A DNA stretch of 64,000 nt from Formicarius rufipectus (GCA_013399695.1 VXAU01001326.1:205242-269241); one strand, 5' to 3'. Shown: positions 35,018-48,275, numbered from the stretch's first letter. Notes: generated by a model from the sequence alone, not told the origin. Made by a program: numbers and translations.

Positions 35018-37285
35018 AAAAACAGAATCTCAGAGATTGCAGACAGGTTTTCTGGAGGTAATTACGAAGCAGTTGCTTCCAGTAAGTAAGGCTGTATTAG
35101 ACCCCTCTCTGAAAAGCATTCGGGTCTTGAATTCAGCTATAACACTGGAAATATTTTCCAGACAAGGTCTGCTACCATTTTCCTGCATCACCTCAACCGT
35201 GTCTGATCTCATGACTTTAAGAAACAGGAAACAGAGACAACAGTAACTGAAGTTTTTCTTGTTATTATCCCTAATATTGTTGTCAACTGATCACCCACTT
35301 TGAAATGACAACTATCTCCACTTGGTTTTACTCTGATGTCCTACAGCTCATTTTGCATTTTTTTTTTTCAGATCACAGTTCTTACAATTATTTCTGCAAA
35401 ACATCCTTCCTGTCTTTAGCATCACACAAATCTGCATTGTATTTTCATTGTATGACAGGCCCTGATTCCTGAGGGTTACAGAAACTGCATTTGTAAATTT
35501 CTTGATGGCTACAGCAGAAGCCTGTACACTACTCTTTGTGCTGTACAAGTAACAAAAGAATAAAGCACTGTGCAGCAAGAACTTGATGTTCACTTTTTAA
35601 ATGATTTGCCATCCTTATGGAGTTAATTTACATTAACATAAATATTCCATTAGTAGAAATGTTTATAACATACTTCTCTCTCAAGAGACATTCTGCAACA
35701 TGATTCTTCAACCACTTATGTTTAACTAATATGTATCATATTTGAATAATATAAAAAGACAACTGAGTTAAGTGATTGAATGCCTGGAGAAAACCAATGT
35801 TAATTTCCACTAAGAGCAAAGCACATTCCCCTAATTTTGCAGCTTAATTACTGCAGTATTTGGCTCACAAATTAAAAAAAATATTCATGGAAAAGTCTGC
35901 AATAATAGGTTGCTGAAGCTTACTTTTTCCCTCCCACGTACTTCTAAAAAGGATTTTTTATAAGCATTATTTCAAGCCTCTTCTTGTGACACAGTCCAAG
36001 GCTAGTAGGGTTGGATAGTTGCTTCACAATATGTTGTTAATGTCATCTGATACCTTTGCAGGAGCTTGGCCTGGGGTGGCTCCTATATGCCAGGCTACAT
36101 TAGTACCCAAAATCCACCCAAGGAATACTGAAAACAATGATCTCCTCCTAAATTCTGATTGGAAATTCTCCATGGTTCTCTGCAATTTTTTCAGAAGCAG
36201 CTTTATAAGTAAACTTTATATACAAGCTGATATCCATGCTATTCTGCTACTGAGCTGACTTGTTGGCCATTTGCTTTTAGTAATAGTGGCAGAGACTTGC
36301 CCAAGATAGTTGGTTAAAATGAAAGACATACTGTGTTTCATATAAATTTAATCTCACTTATATCCAAAATAGATGCTGTCAGTTTTCTTGCCATATAAAA
36401 AGACAATCTTAAAAAAATTCCATTAAAATGAACAAGAGGCAAAGGCAAGTCAGTAAGTAAAGATAATATTAAACAAGCTTTCTTTATAATATAAAAATGT
36501 CTTCTAGTTTATGCATAGAAAACATATCACTGACAAAGTTCAGACAAGCTCAGAAGAAACTCATGGACATGAGCAGGATCACTGCTTTGACTTCACTGGG
36601 AAGAGTGCAATTTACTTGGAATACAGCAGTGTACTGATGTCTTACATTATTGCTCAGTAAAGTAGTGACCCAGATTTCTACTCCAGGTAGCTGGAAACTT
36701 ATCATAAGGGTAACTTAAAGTGTAATTATTCCTAATGTATCGTGCTTATAGAAATTTACCTTGCTTTGTGCTGAAGTTCTGTGAAATTCCTAATATCCAG
36801 TAGGCTAAAAATTTAGTTCTAGAGAGTGGTGTTCAAGCATTCAGATGAGTATGCAACACTAAAAGATTTATTTGAGCCTTGTAAAGCTTTTGTTCTTTCT
36901 TTTAATGTCCTGCCTGTTAATTATTTCTTTCTGTAAGTAACAAAATCTTTAATTCTTCACTAAATTATTTGAAAAAAAATCTGCAAAATGGCATTAGCAG
37001 GAAAAGTGTTTCATTTCAACTCTTCAATGACTTTTAAGAAAAGAGGGGATATTTCCCTGAATAAACCATATGATCTCTTGTGTGCTCAGTCCACCCCAAT
37101 TTTCTAGAACCTTATCATTGTGTCTAGAGAGCATACATGAATACCATTACAGGATCATCCTTTCATCTAAGTGGACATTCGCCTTCTAGCAAGACTTTTA
37201 AAATTCCTGATACATCTGATGTATATCGTACATTGACATGACTGGCTTATACTATTGACTTCTATGGGCAATGTATACTGAGAAC
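35018..37285. other. Unique AT-rich DNA, nothing recognised
   Basis: No supported gene, RNA or repeat. Immediately right lies the CR1 cluster. Confidence 0.5.
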
Positions 37286-37289
37286 TGAG

Positions 37290-38310
37290 CCAGTCTCAGA
37301 GAGCTGTAATCAGTGGCACAGGGTTCTAGTGGGAGGCTGTCACTAGTGGTGTCCCCCAGGGTTCCATACTGGGCCCAGCATTATTTAACTTATTTATCAG
37401 TGACTTGGATGAAGGGGCAGATGTCTCCTCATAAGGGCACTGATGACACAAACCTGGGAGGAGTGACAGATACCCCAGAGTGTTGTGCAGCCCTTCAGAA
37501 GGACCTTGAAAGGCTGGTGGGGGTCAGCAGAACAGAAACACCTGAAGTTCATGAAAGGCAAGTGCAGGGTTCTGTTCCTGGGGAGGAAAAACCCCAGGCA
37601 CCAGCACAGGCTAGGGGCTAGCCTGCTGGAAAGCGGCTCTCTGGAAAAAAATGTGGGGGTCCTGGAGGACCGGGAGCCAGCAGTAAGCCCTTGGGGACAA
37701 GATGGCCAGTGAGATCCTGGGGTTCATTAGAAAGAGCACTGTCAGCAGGTCGAGGGTGGGGATCCTGCCTCCCTATCCAGCCCTGGTGAGACCCACCCTG
37801 GAGTGCTGCGCCCAGTACTGGGCTCCTCACAACCAGAGAGACATGGAGCTCCTGGAGCAGGTCCAGTGGAGGGCAACAAAGATGATTAAAGAACTGGAGC
37901 ATTTCTCTCGTACAGAAAGGCTGAGGGAGCTGGGCCTATTAAGCCTTGAGAAGAGACAACTGAGAGAGGATCTCATCCATGCGTATAAATATCTAAAGGG
38001 AGGATGCCAAGAAAATGGAGCCAGGCTCTTCTTGGTGGTCCTGAGCAATAGAACAAGAGGCAAGGGGCAGAAACTGATGCTCAGGAATTTCCACCTGAAC
38101 ACAAGGAAGAACTTCTTTACTGTGAAACAGTACTTAAACACTCAAACAGATTGCCCAGAGGTTGTGGAGTCTCCCTTACTGGAGATCTTCCATCTGGATG
38201 AGATACTGCGCAATGTGCTCTAGAATGACCCTGACTGAGCAGGGAGGTTGGACCAGATGACCCAATGATGTCCCTTCCAACCTGATCCATTTTGTGATTT
38301 TGTAACAGAC
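37290..38310 (+). mobile_element. CR1 LINE copy with reverse-transcriptase C-terminus
   Basis: About 1 kb, the longest and clearest CR1 here. It opens inside the reverse-transcriptase domain. A frame reads GVPQGSILGPALFNLFISDL, a conserved region of CR1 and other LINE reverse transcriptases. Shortly after, another frame carries DDTNLGGVTDTPECCAALQ, so at least one frameshift and stop separate them. From 37,702 to 38,223 an intact 173-codon frame covers the C-terminal part (LVRPTLECCAQYWAPHNQRD; LRELGLLSLEKRQLREDL; YKYLKGGCQENGARLF; ending ILRNVL). After the stop comes the 3' UTR with TTGGACCAGATGACCCAATG and CATTTTGTGATTTTGTAAC, the normal CR1 3' end. It is 5'-truncated and inactive, because the catalytic centre upstream is missing and frames are broken. 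Confidence 0.93.
37702..38223 (+). pseudogene. CR1 ORF2 C-terminal fragment, 173 codons
   Basis: Continuous frame inside the CR1 copy, encoding the region downstream of the reverse-transcriptase active site. Recognisable blocks in order are: RSRVGILPPYPALVRPTLEC (about residues 17-36), ELLEQVQWRATKMIKELEHF, ERLRELGLLSLEKRQLREDL, YKYLKGGCQENGARLF and EVVESPLLEIFHLDEILRNV at the end. The upstream parts of the protein are absent or frameshifted, so it is a relic. The first ATG is internal to the old protein and is not a true start. Confidence 0.85.
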
Positions 38311-39015
38311 TTATGCAGCATGAGCATAAAAATGGGCACAAGGATAATACCCTTTAGGGACTAAGGAATGATTAGAAACAGTGCTTCAAGGACTATCTTG
38401 AGGATCAGCAAATTTAAGAAATTGTATTTGAAGCACAAGAATGAATGTTAAAAGAATGGCTATACTTTTATTGTTAAGTCTGTCATTTCTCACATCTAAG
38501 ATCTGAGAAAATTATCAATACAAAGGCATAGGCAACTTAGTTATTTGCCTGCTCATACAAAGGGTCATTTGGAACAAACAAGCAGTGGTGAGAATAATGA
38601 CTATGCCGATGGAGATATTGCCCACAACTGAGTGCAAAAGGAAAACACCTCTTTAAGAGGATTAAATATGAAGGGTTTTTTTTTTCTAATTTTGTACAAG
38701 GTTCCACAGGCTCAGATATATTTCTTATCTCCAGATGTTAAGCCAATTATCATCTGTTGGGAGAAAGAGGTGCCTTATTCTCAGTGGTTCTTGTAGGAAA
38801 CAGTTATATCTATGTGGCTCCTACCCAGTACTTTTGTCTTTGGATGCATTAATTGCATTAGAGCCCAAACCAGCTGAGCAGCTTTTCTGAACATCAATCC
38901 CACAAGGAATCTAAGTATAAAACCGATTTTACACATCTAAACATGTTCATGAAAACTGCTCACTTTTTTGAAACTAGACAGGTACTATTCCTTATGTGAA
39001 ACCAATTTTGTAATG
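38311..39015. other. Spacer between two CR1 copies
   Basis: AT-rich unique sequence. A poly-T run lies at about 38,676-38,686. No gene or repeat recognised. Confidence 0.5.
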
Positions 39016-39622
39016 ATGCTGGAGTGAGACTAGACCTGGGAAGAAGGGCTTGAGTGTGTTTGTGGATGAAAAGCTCAGTATGAATCAGCAGTGTACACTT
39101 GCAGCTCAGAAGGCCAACCACAACCTGGGCTGCAATCAAAAGCAGCCATGCTAGCAGGTTGAGGGAGGTGATTCTCCCTCTCTTATCTACTCTTGTGAGA
39201 CCCCACTTTGCAGTACTGTGTCCAGTTCTGGAGTCCCCAACAAAAGAAAGTCATGGACCTGTTGAGTGGATCCAGAGGAGAGCCACTAAGTTGTTCAGAG
39301 GTCTGGAGGACCTATCCTAGCCTGGAGAAGACTCCAGAGAGACCTTACAGCGGCTTTCAAGTTCCTAAAGGAGGCATATAAGAAGGCTGGAGAACTTCTC
39401 ACGAAAGCATGTAGTGACAGGTCAAGTGGGAATGACCTTAAGCTGAAGGAAAGTAGGTTTAATTAGTTATTAGAAGAAATTCTTTGCTGTGAGAATGGTG
39501 AGGCACTGGAACAGGTTTACCAGAGAAGTGGGTTCCCCATCCTTAAAAATGTACGAGACCATGCTGGATGGGAGTCTGAGCAACCTGGTCTAGTGCAAGG
39601 GGTCCCTGCCCATGGCAGTGCC
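39016..39622 (+). mobile_element. CR1 LINE copy, both ends truncated
   Basis: Plus-strand CR1 with GCTCAGAAGGCCAACCACAA, CAGGTTGAGGGAGGTGATTC, CTTGTGAGACCCCACTTTGC, GGATCCAGAGGAGAGCCAC, GAAGAAATTCTTTGCTGTGA and TGAGCAACCTGGTCTAGTGC in the expected order. It stops at CCCTGCCCATGGCAG, so the last 60 or so bases of the element are missing. A deletion around 39,310 removes the block between the GGTCTGGAGGAC and CCTGGAGAAG motifs. Non-coding, and of a different CR1 subfamily from its left neighbour, judged by the 3' UTR wording. Confidence 0.88.
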
Positions 39623-42047
39623 CACGTTTCATGGCACTTCCTTCTGTGGACCCCAGATACTGCTAATCTGCTAGTGAGGTAGTAGATGAATACTGCCTTA
39701 TTTTGAAATTGCAAACATCTTCTCTGTATCAGACAGAAAACAGTTTCTCTAGTGATTACAGGAGTCATCAAAATGTTGCCACAACAATGAACAATGTTAC
39801 TTGCATAAAATGTAGGATAACACTGAAATGAAATAAAAACTGTGATGTGCATTAAAGGAAACCAAAACTGGGTTAAAGAAAGGAAGAAGTCCTGAATATG
39901 ATATAGTAAAACACAGGACAGTAGAGCAGAGTGGAGGGATTTCTGAGTGTGCATGGAAGTAATCAGTATTAAACTGTTGTGGTGAACTTTCCACGCTTGG
40001 AGAGATTTCTAGCATCCTACACATCAGCTCAGAAAATGCGATGATACAGCAGAATGCTGGGGAGAAATGAAGTAGGCAAGCCTCAGAAGAGCCATGGGGA
40101 AAAAGACCTGTGCACACACTTCTGCAGCATGAACCACACTCCTCCTTTCCCTGAAAACTAATAGTTACAACACCATCCATCAGACATCAAACACATCTTA
40201 AACATAGAAATATAAAATAAAATAGTAATTCGAGGACTTAAAGTGTACTGACACCTAATACCTGTAACTGCATTCAAAATAATCAACTCCAAGGAGGCAG
40301 AGATTCACACTATTGATCACACAGAGCAGAGAAGCAGTGTCAAAAAGAATTAAGACTTCCAGAGGACTTCTTTGTAAGCATGCCTAATGAAGGATATTTA
40401 TCATCTATGTCTGACAGCTATGTAAAGGATTTAACCCCCAAATTTCTTTCAGTAATACACTGCCCTAAAAAATACACTCTTCCCTAGATGATATGTAGAA
40501 ATTTGATAAAGTAGAAGTTACAATATGCCAAAAGGGCTACACACATTTGAAACCCCTATATAAATAGATAAGATATATATATAACCAGCATTATCATATG
40601 GAGTTACTCTCAGTTTTGCCCACAAAAGGAAAGGATAGAGACACCTGCCACCTTCCACTTTCATATACCAGTGTGAACTTTGCCACTGGAGAACCACAGC
40701 CTTAAGAATAATCACCAAAGTGCCCTCCTGGAGAACAGCATCTCTGAGGAGATACCACTGAGAAGCAGTCATCCTCCTAATAGGCATATTTTTTTGTTTG
40801 TTTGTTTTACAGGAAAAAATATATTCTTAGTATTCACAGCAGTACTTTTTCAAAGATAGGTTATATAAAGCAATACAACACACACACACAGAGGCAGGCA
40901 AAAATAAAATGTGAATGACTCACTGCACTTATGCAAACTAAGTTGCGTAAGCCTGTTTTTCTCAGCTCTTAAAAAAACCAAAACAGCACATACACAACCC
41001 TAAAAAATGAGCTGAAATTCTCAGTTATGAATTGTTGAATAAAAGCAGAGCTCCTTCAACTTCTCAGGGTCCTTCACACCTACATCTGTTGTAGTGTTTA
41101 CCAATAGATAAAAATAGAAAGTTGAAACTTAGTAGACCCTAACATTTATCCCAGTATTTAAGAATCAAAACAGAAAACTTCAGACAAGTGGCATTCATTT
41201 CAGGCAAAATAACCCTGAATAGGGAGCAATCAACAGCTACATTTTGAAGGAGATCCAGTTAATCCTCACTGAAATACCACCCTGAGGTACATACCAAGGA
41301 CAGACTAGAAAGAAAATACTCAACTGTATTTCTTCAATTCAATAGGTAGGTAATTACAATAATACAACCTGAAAAGAATGTAATCTTTTAAAAAAATCTT
41401 GCAGATTTTCCTCTAAACCATTACATTTTATTCATATTAATTGTCAGAGAACATCACAGAAGTCGGTTACTCAGACATGCACGAAATCCATCTTTCTTGC
41501 TAAAGAGCAGGTGTATTCTCATATCTGAGAGAACCAGCAGTAGACAGCAGGGATACTAGAGGTAATACAAGAGCATGTGGGATACGAACACGTGTCACTG
41601 TTCAGGGGTTCAATAACCCTTATCTGTCCCTGGTACAAGGCATCCCTGATCAGCTCCGAAGCAATGGGTGTTTGACTTCAGATTAGGAGAAAGTTTGGCA
41701 CACCAACCCTGAGAGATGCCAAATCAAGCCTTTGAAATGGCCACAAAATTTAGATAAATTAAGCCTTGAATTAAGGAAGCTGCAGCATGAAATGAACCTT
41801 CTAAAGATTTCTCAGAAGAGTGATCTACAATAATTTAAAAGAGCTTTGACAAATAGTCCTTCTTTTAATTGCAGTAGTAGCATTACTTTGATAAATTATT
41901 CAAACCCACTGCTGATGAGATGATATCAGGCCAGAAAATTATATGAGTCAGCTAACTTACTCTCACAAGATTCTGTACTCTCTCACACAGAGAACACAGG
42001 TGGGGTGTGTGACTGATAATCCATTGGATCCTATAAGCACCTGAAAG
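39623..42047. other. Unique AT-rich DNA between CR1 copies
   Basis: No gene or further repeat recognised. Small features: T/GTTT tract at about 40,792-40,809 and an (AC)7 microsatellite at 40,877-40,890. The frames at 39,517-39,954 and 39,797-40,180 (minus strand) have no recognisable domain. Confidence 0.5.
40877..40890 (+). repeat. (AC)7 microsatellite
   Basis: Short dinucleotide repeat flanked by CAATACA and GAGGCAGG. Confidence 0.85.
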
Positions 42048-42890
42048 TCATAGAATCATAGAATACTTTGGGTTGGAAGGGACCTTGAAGATCTTTGAGT
42101 TCCAAACCCCCTGCCATGGGAAGGAACACCTTTCACTAGACCAGGCTGCTCAAAGCCCCATCCAACCCGGCCCAAGGGTGGGGCAACCAAAAATTCTCTG
42201 GGAAGCCTGTTCCAGTGCCTCACCATCCTCACAGGAAATTATTTTCTCTTAACATCTAAACTAAACCTACTCTCTTTTGGTTTGAAGCCATTCTCCCTTA
42301 TGCTATCATCAAAGAGTTCCTCTTTGCTTTTCCCGTAGGTCCCCTTCTGATACTGGAAGGTTGCCATGAAGTCTCCATGGAGCCTTCTCCAGACTGAACA
42401 GCCCCAACTTTCTCAGCCTGTCTTCCTAGGGGAGGTGGTCCAGTCCTCTTAGTTACTTTGTGGCCCTCCTCTCGATTTGCTCCAACACTATCATGTCCTT
42501 CTTATGTTGGGAGCAACAGAACTGTACACAATGCTCCAGGTGGGACTCCCAAATGCTGGTCACATCCTTTTGATGCAGCCCAGGATTCAACTGGCTTTCT
42601 TGGCTGCAAGTGCACTGTCAGCTCATGCTAGCAATCATCAACCATCACCAAGTTCTTCAATCACTTCTCTGCCCAATGTGTAGGAGTCTCTGGGATTGCC
42701 CTGATACAGGCGAAGGACCTCAAACTTCTCTTTGTTGAACTTCATGAAGTTTGTGCTGGCCCACCTCTCAAGTGTGTCCAGGTCCCTCTGGGTGACATCC
42801 CTTCCCTCCAGTGTGCTAAGTGCACCACGCGGCTTGGTATCACTGGCAAACTTGCTGAGGGTGCACTCAACATCAAGTCCTGGGGATTGC
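42048..42890 (-). mobile_element. CR1 LINE copy, minus strand
   Basis: It begins with TCATAGAATCATAGAATACT and GGGTTGGAAGGGACCTTGAA, the reverse complement of the CR1 3' end typical of many bird copies. It continues in order with CTAGACCAGGCTGCTCAAAG, CTGTTCCAGTGCCTCACCAT, CTTCTCCAGACTGAACAGCC, GTCCAGGTCCCTCTGGGTGA and GCAAACTTGCTGAGGGTGC. On the minus strand a frame between 42,638 and about 42,890 still reads CTLSKFASDTKPRGALSTLE and RDLDTLERWASTNFMKFNKE, part of the reverse-transcriptase/connection region. The middle is interrupted by stops. Beyond about 42,890 the match to CR1 ends. It lies in inverted orientation to the two copies at 37.3-39.6 kb. Confidence 0.92.
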
Positions 42891-45800
42891 TCACAGGCTG
42901 GAGCACTGCTCAGAGAGAGGGAAGGTGCCAGATCTGAGTGTCCCACTGCTTATGCCTACATCTCCAATACTGAGCAGAGCTGTAATGCCAAGGCAGGCAG
43001 GAGGACCTTGGACACGGTGGGGTGGAGCAGAATGGAAGAAAATGCTGCACTGGTAAAAGGCAGCAAAGAAGGGAACAGATGAGGGAGGATGGGTGATGGC
43101 TCAGAAGGGTGATGGCTCAGAAGGCACTTGAAGCCAAGCAATAAGAAGTTTGAAAGCTTAGGCTTCTTTACTGAGGACACCAAGTAAGCACCAGAAGAGT
43201 AGATATGATATGTAAGAAGAAAACCCTTAGCATACTTAGAGCTAGAAACTGCAACTCTAACTCAGGATTCCAGCAGCTCCACTCCAGCTTTGTGACTGCA
43301 AAAGAAGCCCATGATGACACACTAGTCTCACAATTGAAAGAGCTGCCTGTTCTGTTTTACACAATGCATGGGACATGAGCCCTGGTCCTGTGCCCACTAT
43401 CTGTTACTTATTTGAAATGACAGACACATAGAAAACAGAATAGAGCATATTTAGAGGAAATAAAAGCCTAGACTTTAAGGCCATAAGACACAGCTCAATG
43501 GTTCTTTAAGATATCTTCAGAAAAAAAAATACCATTTTCTGTGTTGTAGTAAATTAAGTTTCTATTTGAAGAAAATACTGATTTTTTGAACTACAGAGTT
43601 GGTGTAACAGACAATAAAAAACAAATTCTTGCTCTCTATCACCTGAGCAATCAAAGTGGCCCTAATTTTCAGAGAGCTCATGGATGACCAGATTTCAGTT
43701 TGAAACTGTTGCTAGTACATCAGCTTTGAAGTACAGGTTTCAACTATACTGGTAATCCAACAATCTGCCTGCACTACTGCCTCAGCCACAGAGACAGACA
43801 GCATTCAGGAACCAGTTCTGTCTGCTTTGGAAGACAGCCCAAGGCAGATTCAACAGTTCCACTGCCTTCAAGTTAATCTCACTTAATGCTAATGACTCCA
43901 AGAACAGCTACATTCATGGACTGCACTTTAACCAAGATGCTTCTGGTGTTAGGGTGAAATGCCATTCACAACTGAAAACTAACCTATGTTTGGTTTCAAA
44001 AAAGGTTTGCAGGTATCTCACAGAGTCAGCTGCTGCACGGCCCTGCCCTCCACTTCAAGACACTTTGAATCAGTGCAGGGTCACATTGACCTGGTGGCAA
44101 ATACATCGTGCTAGTCAGCTGCAACACCAAATATCTTGGTAAAGACCTATCAGTAAGACAACGATGAAACAGATTTCAGTAACAAAACCACCGCAAAATA
44201 TTCCATTCTTGGGAGACCTGATGAGGACAGTTTGTACTACTGACTGCATTAATATGCTTTAAACAAGTTGCTGCAGGTATCAGTCACTTCTAACACTGCA
44301 ACACAGAGCTCTGTACGGGTCATTTGTGCTGCACTGTGCCAAACCAGGTCCAGAAATTATGTAACTTTGTCAGCTAACATGAACACAGAAAAAAATCTGC
44401 ACATTAATGGAATTTAAGTGAGTAAACACTGGTAAGTTCAGCTTGGCTGGTATGAACAATACTACGGTTGAGAAAAACACAAGGAGGGACTGAAAGAAAT
44501 CATATGACACAAACCCATCTTCTAATCTTAACTCTATCCATTCTGTCCCATCAGAGTTCACACAAATTAACATTCAAATCTGAAGATGTCTTTTAATTCC
44601 AAGGAATAAAACAAAGCTGAAGAAAGTTCCAGTCCTACCAAATTTTATGAGGGTAGTTAACTTTATTTCCACAATGTTTCAAGTCACATAAAGTCAAATC
44701 ATGTATGAGTTTTTGCAAAATGTAAATTTTTCCTTGTTAGCCATTTTGGGAGAGGAATCACTTTGAGTGACTAATACAAGTGAGAATATTGTGCATAAAC
44801 AATTAAAACTATTTCAGTGTATTTGGATTTCCATTCAACTTTTATCATTCAATAGCACCATAAACAAACAAACCAGCTTATTTCCTGCATTTTTCAAGCA
44901 ACATGACAGAGGACAAAGACAAAATGTCCCATCAGATAGGGCAAAATTCAGTTTTACAAGAATCTGTTTTCCTGAAATCTGCTAAAAATATCTGCTTGGG
45001 TTTCACAACTTCATCCTGGCCAATGACAAGGAGCTCTGAATTCCACTGAAGATGGAGAAGATTACATGCTGGTACTCCACAGTGCTTACACTGAGAAATT
45101 AACTTTATTTTTAGGAAACACAGAATCTGCTTTCAGAAAATACCACCACTACTACACTCAGCTTCTCTTTTAAGGGACGGGCAAGAATCTATTAATTCAA
45201 GCCAGGTTACACCCTTATTCAAGGTGAAGTTAGGGATTTTTATCCTGTGTTCTTCACCAGTTCTCTACAACTTCCTAATCTTCTTTCCTTCTGAGCAGAA
45301 TGATAAAGAGCAGGAGTATTGCTTTACTCATTAGGAGACTATGTGAGTACAAAGAAGCAATGATGACTGAAAAAGGAAACTGGTAACAACTCAGAAATTT
45401 AGTGTTGCATATTTAGGGTGGACAAAAGCATGCTTTCTGTTAAAATGACATCCCAGCTTACAGATAGTGACATGGGGACTTTGCTGAGGCTGCAATTTAT
45501 AGACTGACATTTTAGTTTCAAATGTTGAATTTTGAATGATCAGTCCAAGACAAAAGACAGATACCTTAGCCCTGCAAAATATCAGTTTAAGTGAAGCCTG
45601 ATAGCTGGAACTTGGTAACTCACAATCACAAGGTTTCTGAAAAAGAACCTGAAGCTGACCATATGAAATACTCTGCTGTTCCAATACAGCCAGATTAGGT
45701 ACATCAGTTCCTGATCAAAAAGCATCACTGCTAGGCACCCTTCTTCAGCTGACAAGCCCAAAAGGACAGTGATGGGAAAGAAACTGTTCTTTCAGCCCCA

Positions 45801-48140
45801 AAGGCAGGGCTGTGTCACACTGGCAGAGCTGCTCTGCAAAGCTGGAATGATTCCTGTGTTGCCAGCCTGGTGTTGATTGAAAATGCTAGTCTCAGCAATT
45901 ACGCTACACAAGTCACACATGATGTACAAATTCACTTCCTGGTTCCAATGCAATAGTTGAAAAGTCAGATACAGAGGCTGCCTTCTTTTCATTAAAAAAC
46001 ATTTAAAATATGCTTCATGCATGAGGGTGTGATGAGCATATATATGTATGTCACTATATGCAGACATGTTATATATGTGTTTTTCATGTCTTCCACAGAC
46101 TTACACGTCATTCATTTCTGTAATCATTTGAGTTATGTACACAGTTATTGCTCACCCAAAGAGTGCTTGTGCTAGTCCTTCAAGTTTACTTTTAAAATAT
46201 TAATACTAAAAGTATATTTAATTTTTCATGTTAATTATGACATTCCAGATATTAAAGCCACTGATACCTGCTAAAACTAATGAACACTGTATGCCATACA
46301 GCATTTATACCATTTGAACATACCTTTTATCTAACAAAGAGACAGAAATGAGACCCAAGTGCTCCTCATAGGACATTTTTCTTCAGAGCATTTCTAGCAG
46401 TTCAAGCAGTGCCATGCCACCTACAGTTGCTTGTGGAGTTGGTGAATTGGTACAGAGAGGTTGTGACTGAAGGAACAATAACAACGGAGAACCTATCTAT
46501 GGTTTAATAAACCACACAGCATAAGCACAGATGGGTCTATTTTTTGGCTATGCTACCCTAAGCCAGTAATACAAATCTAGTAGCATACAGCCACAAACTG
46601 GCACATGGACAATTTGACCCATTTCATAATCTGTGGAGTCAACTTTAGCTGTGAGCTTAGCAAAATTCCAATATTAAATGACTTGAAAAACAAGAGAACA
46701 GCAATAGCTTGTGTAAATTCTGGCACTACAGTTATTAAATAGGCATATATGTATTGCCTCTGTAGACAGCTGGTATATATTACATGACATTTTTTAATAT
46801 ACACACCTATTTTATTCTTATTTTCAAGGATGAAAACTCTGACAATATAAATGGTTGGTATAAAAGGTGTCATCTATTTGACTATTGAAATAATTGGCAA
46901 TGCAGCCCTTCAAGTCAAAGCCCTATTTCAAAGTATACTGTAAGACAAGCCTACTCTGAGGAATGGTAATGAAAGGGGCATGTGCTGGTACATCGTATGT
47001 GCCGTACAAGCAAGACCCCTCTCAGCTGCTGAATCTCTAAATCCCTTCATTCAATGACAAATTTAGTCAAGCTGATTGCCAGCTGCAGCTGCAATTGCAA
47101 ACAAGTTCGTTACAAGGATTTCTCTTTTAGTAGCTTTGAATAACCAACCTTGGGGCTCTGTCTTCTCTTCTACCTCCAAAGGTATGCTTGCATTTAGGGC
47201 AAGAGAGAAAGAAAGAAAGATGTGGCACATCATGCCTGAAAAACAAACAGGTCAGGCACCTGTAACCAAAAGTTACTATTTTATTTCATCAATGCCAAGT
47301 GAAAGTATGTCCTGCATGGTCAGAGAGATGGAAGTCAGATGTCTTCTGACTGGCTGGTCAGTCATACATTGCCTTAGAGGTAGCTGTGTTATGGGGGCAC
47401 CTAGAAGGGGCTGCAGAAAGAAGAAGGTAGTGTGGGGACTCATAAGGTAGCAATACTTGCAGGACATAGATCAGAGACATCGGAAATATTTGGATGGTGT
47501 TAGCTGCCACACAGTTGAAGTCTGTCAAAATCAAAGAGAACTTTCAGTTGTGCACTTCAGTAATAACACCTTCTGATGTATTTCACAAGACAGCTGTGCT
47601 ACATGGAACCAGGTGAATGAGCACAAGTACAAACTATTTCCCACCAATGCCCTGCAAAAGCAGAATTTCCTACTTCCCTTTGAATTAGTAAGCCTCAAGA
47701 TGACATAGAGCAATTGAGTCCTGTCATCCCTCTGGGATGAAGTATTAGCCTCCTCTGCATATGGAACACAATAGCAAGCTCAGAAGCATCTTGTGTATCC
47801 TGATTGTTAGCGTCACCTGTTAAGCTCTAGGACAAATCTACATAGCATAAAGACCCCTTTCTCAACAGACATAGTTCAGCTGGAGGAGAAAGATCGCAGC
47901 AGAGCAAACCTTTGCTCCCAACTCACCTTATAAGACCTGACCAAGAAGGGATTCCGTGACCCATTAGGGGAATTCCTCCAACTAACACCAAAGTTTCCAT
48001 TCCACCAAACTAACTCCCCTGATCCCACTGAACAGGTTGGACAGTGGACCCATGAAAAAGAGATTACAGACAGCCTCTCCTTGTCTGTCACCCAGAGCCT
48101 GCTTTGCCCTCTGAAAACACTCCCTTCTGCTGCCGCTCCA
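42891..48140. other. Unique DNA with two tiny tandem duplications
   Basis: No gene recognised. Contains a perfect 16-base tandem duplication at 43,091-43,122 and a GAAA microsatellite at about 47,203-47,219. Scattered ATG frames under about 125 codons show no domains. Confidence 0.5.
43091..43122 (+). repeat. Perfect 16-bp tandem duplication
   Basis: GGGTGATGGCTCAGAA occurs twice back to back without mismatch. The perfect identity suggests a recent slippage event. Confidence 0.92.
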
Positions 48141-48149
48141 AGAGAGGGG

Positions 48150-48218
48150 TAGAAGGTCCCAAGTAGGACAGAGGATAGAGGGTCCAAAGAAAAATGGAGG
48201 GATAGAAGGTCCCAAGTA
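48150..48218 (+). repeat. Three-copy minisatellite, period 26-27 bp
   Basis: TAGAAGGTCCCAAGTA at 48,150-48,165 and 48,203-48,218, with a diverged middle copy TAGAGGGTCCAAAGAA at 48,176-48,191. The spacing of 26 and 27 bases defines a short tandem array. A G/T-rich tract follows immediately. Confidence 0.85.
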
Positions 48219-48228
48219 CCAGGTGTAG

Positions 48229-48275
48229 GGTGTTGGGGTTTTGTTTGGTTGGTTGGTTTTGTTGGTTTGGTTTTA
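48229..48275 (+). repeat. G/T-rich low-complexity tract
   Basis: Runs of GTTTGG and GGTTTT units directly after the minisatellite. Confidence 0.85.

Noticed and set aside
43091..43122. Direct repeats as a CRISPR-like array
   Set aside because: Two adjoining copies with no spacers in vertebrate-type DNA; simple tandem duplication.
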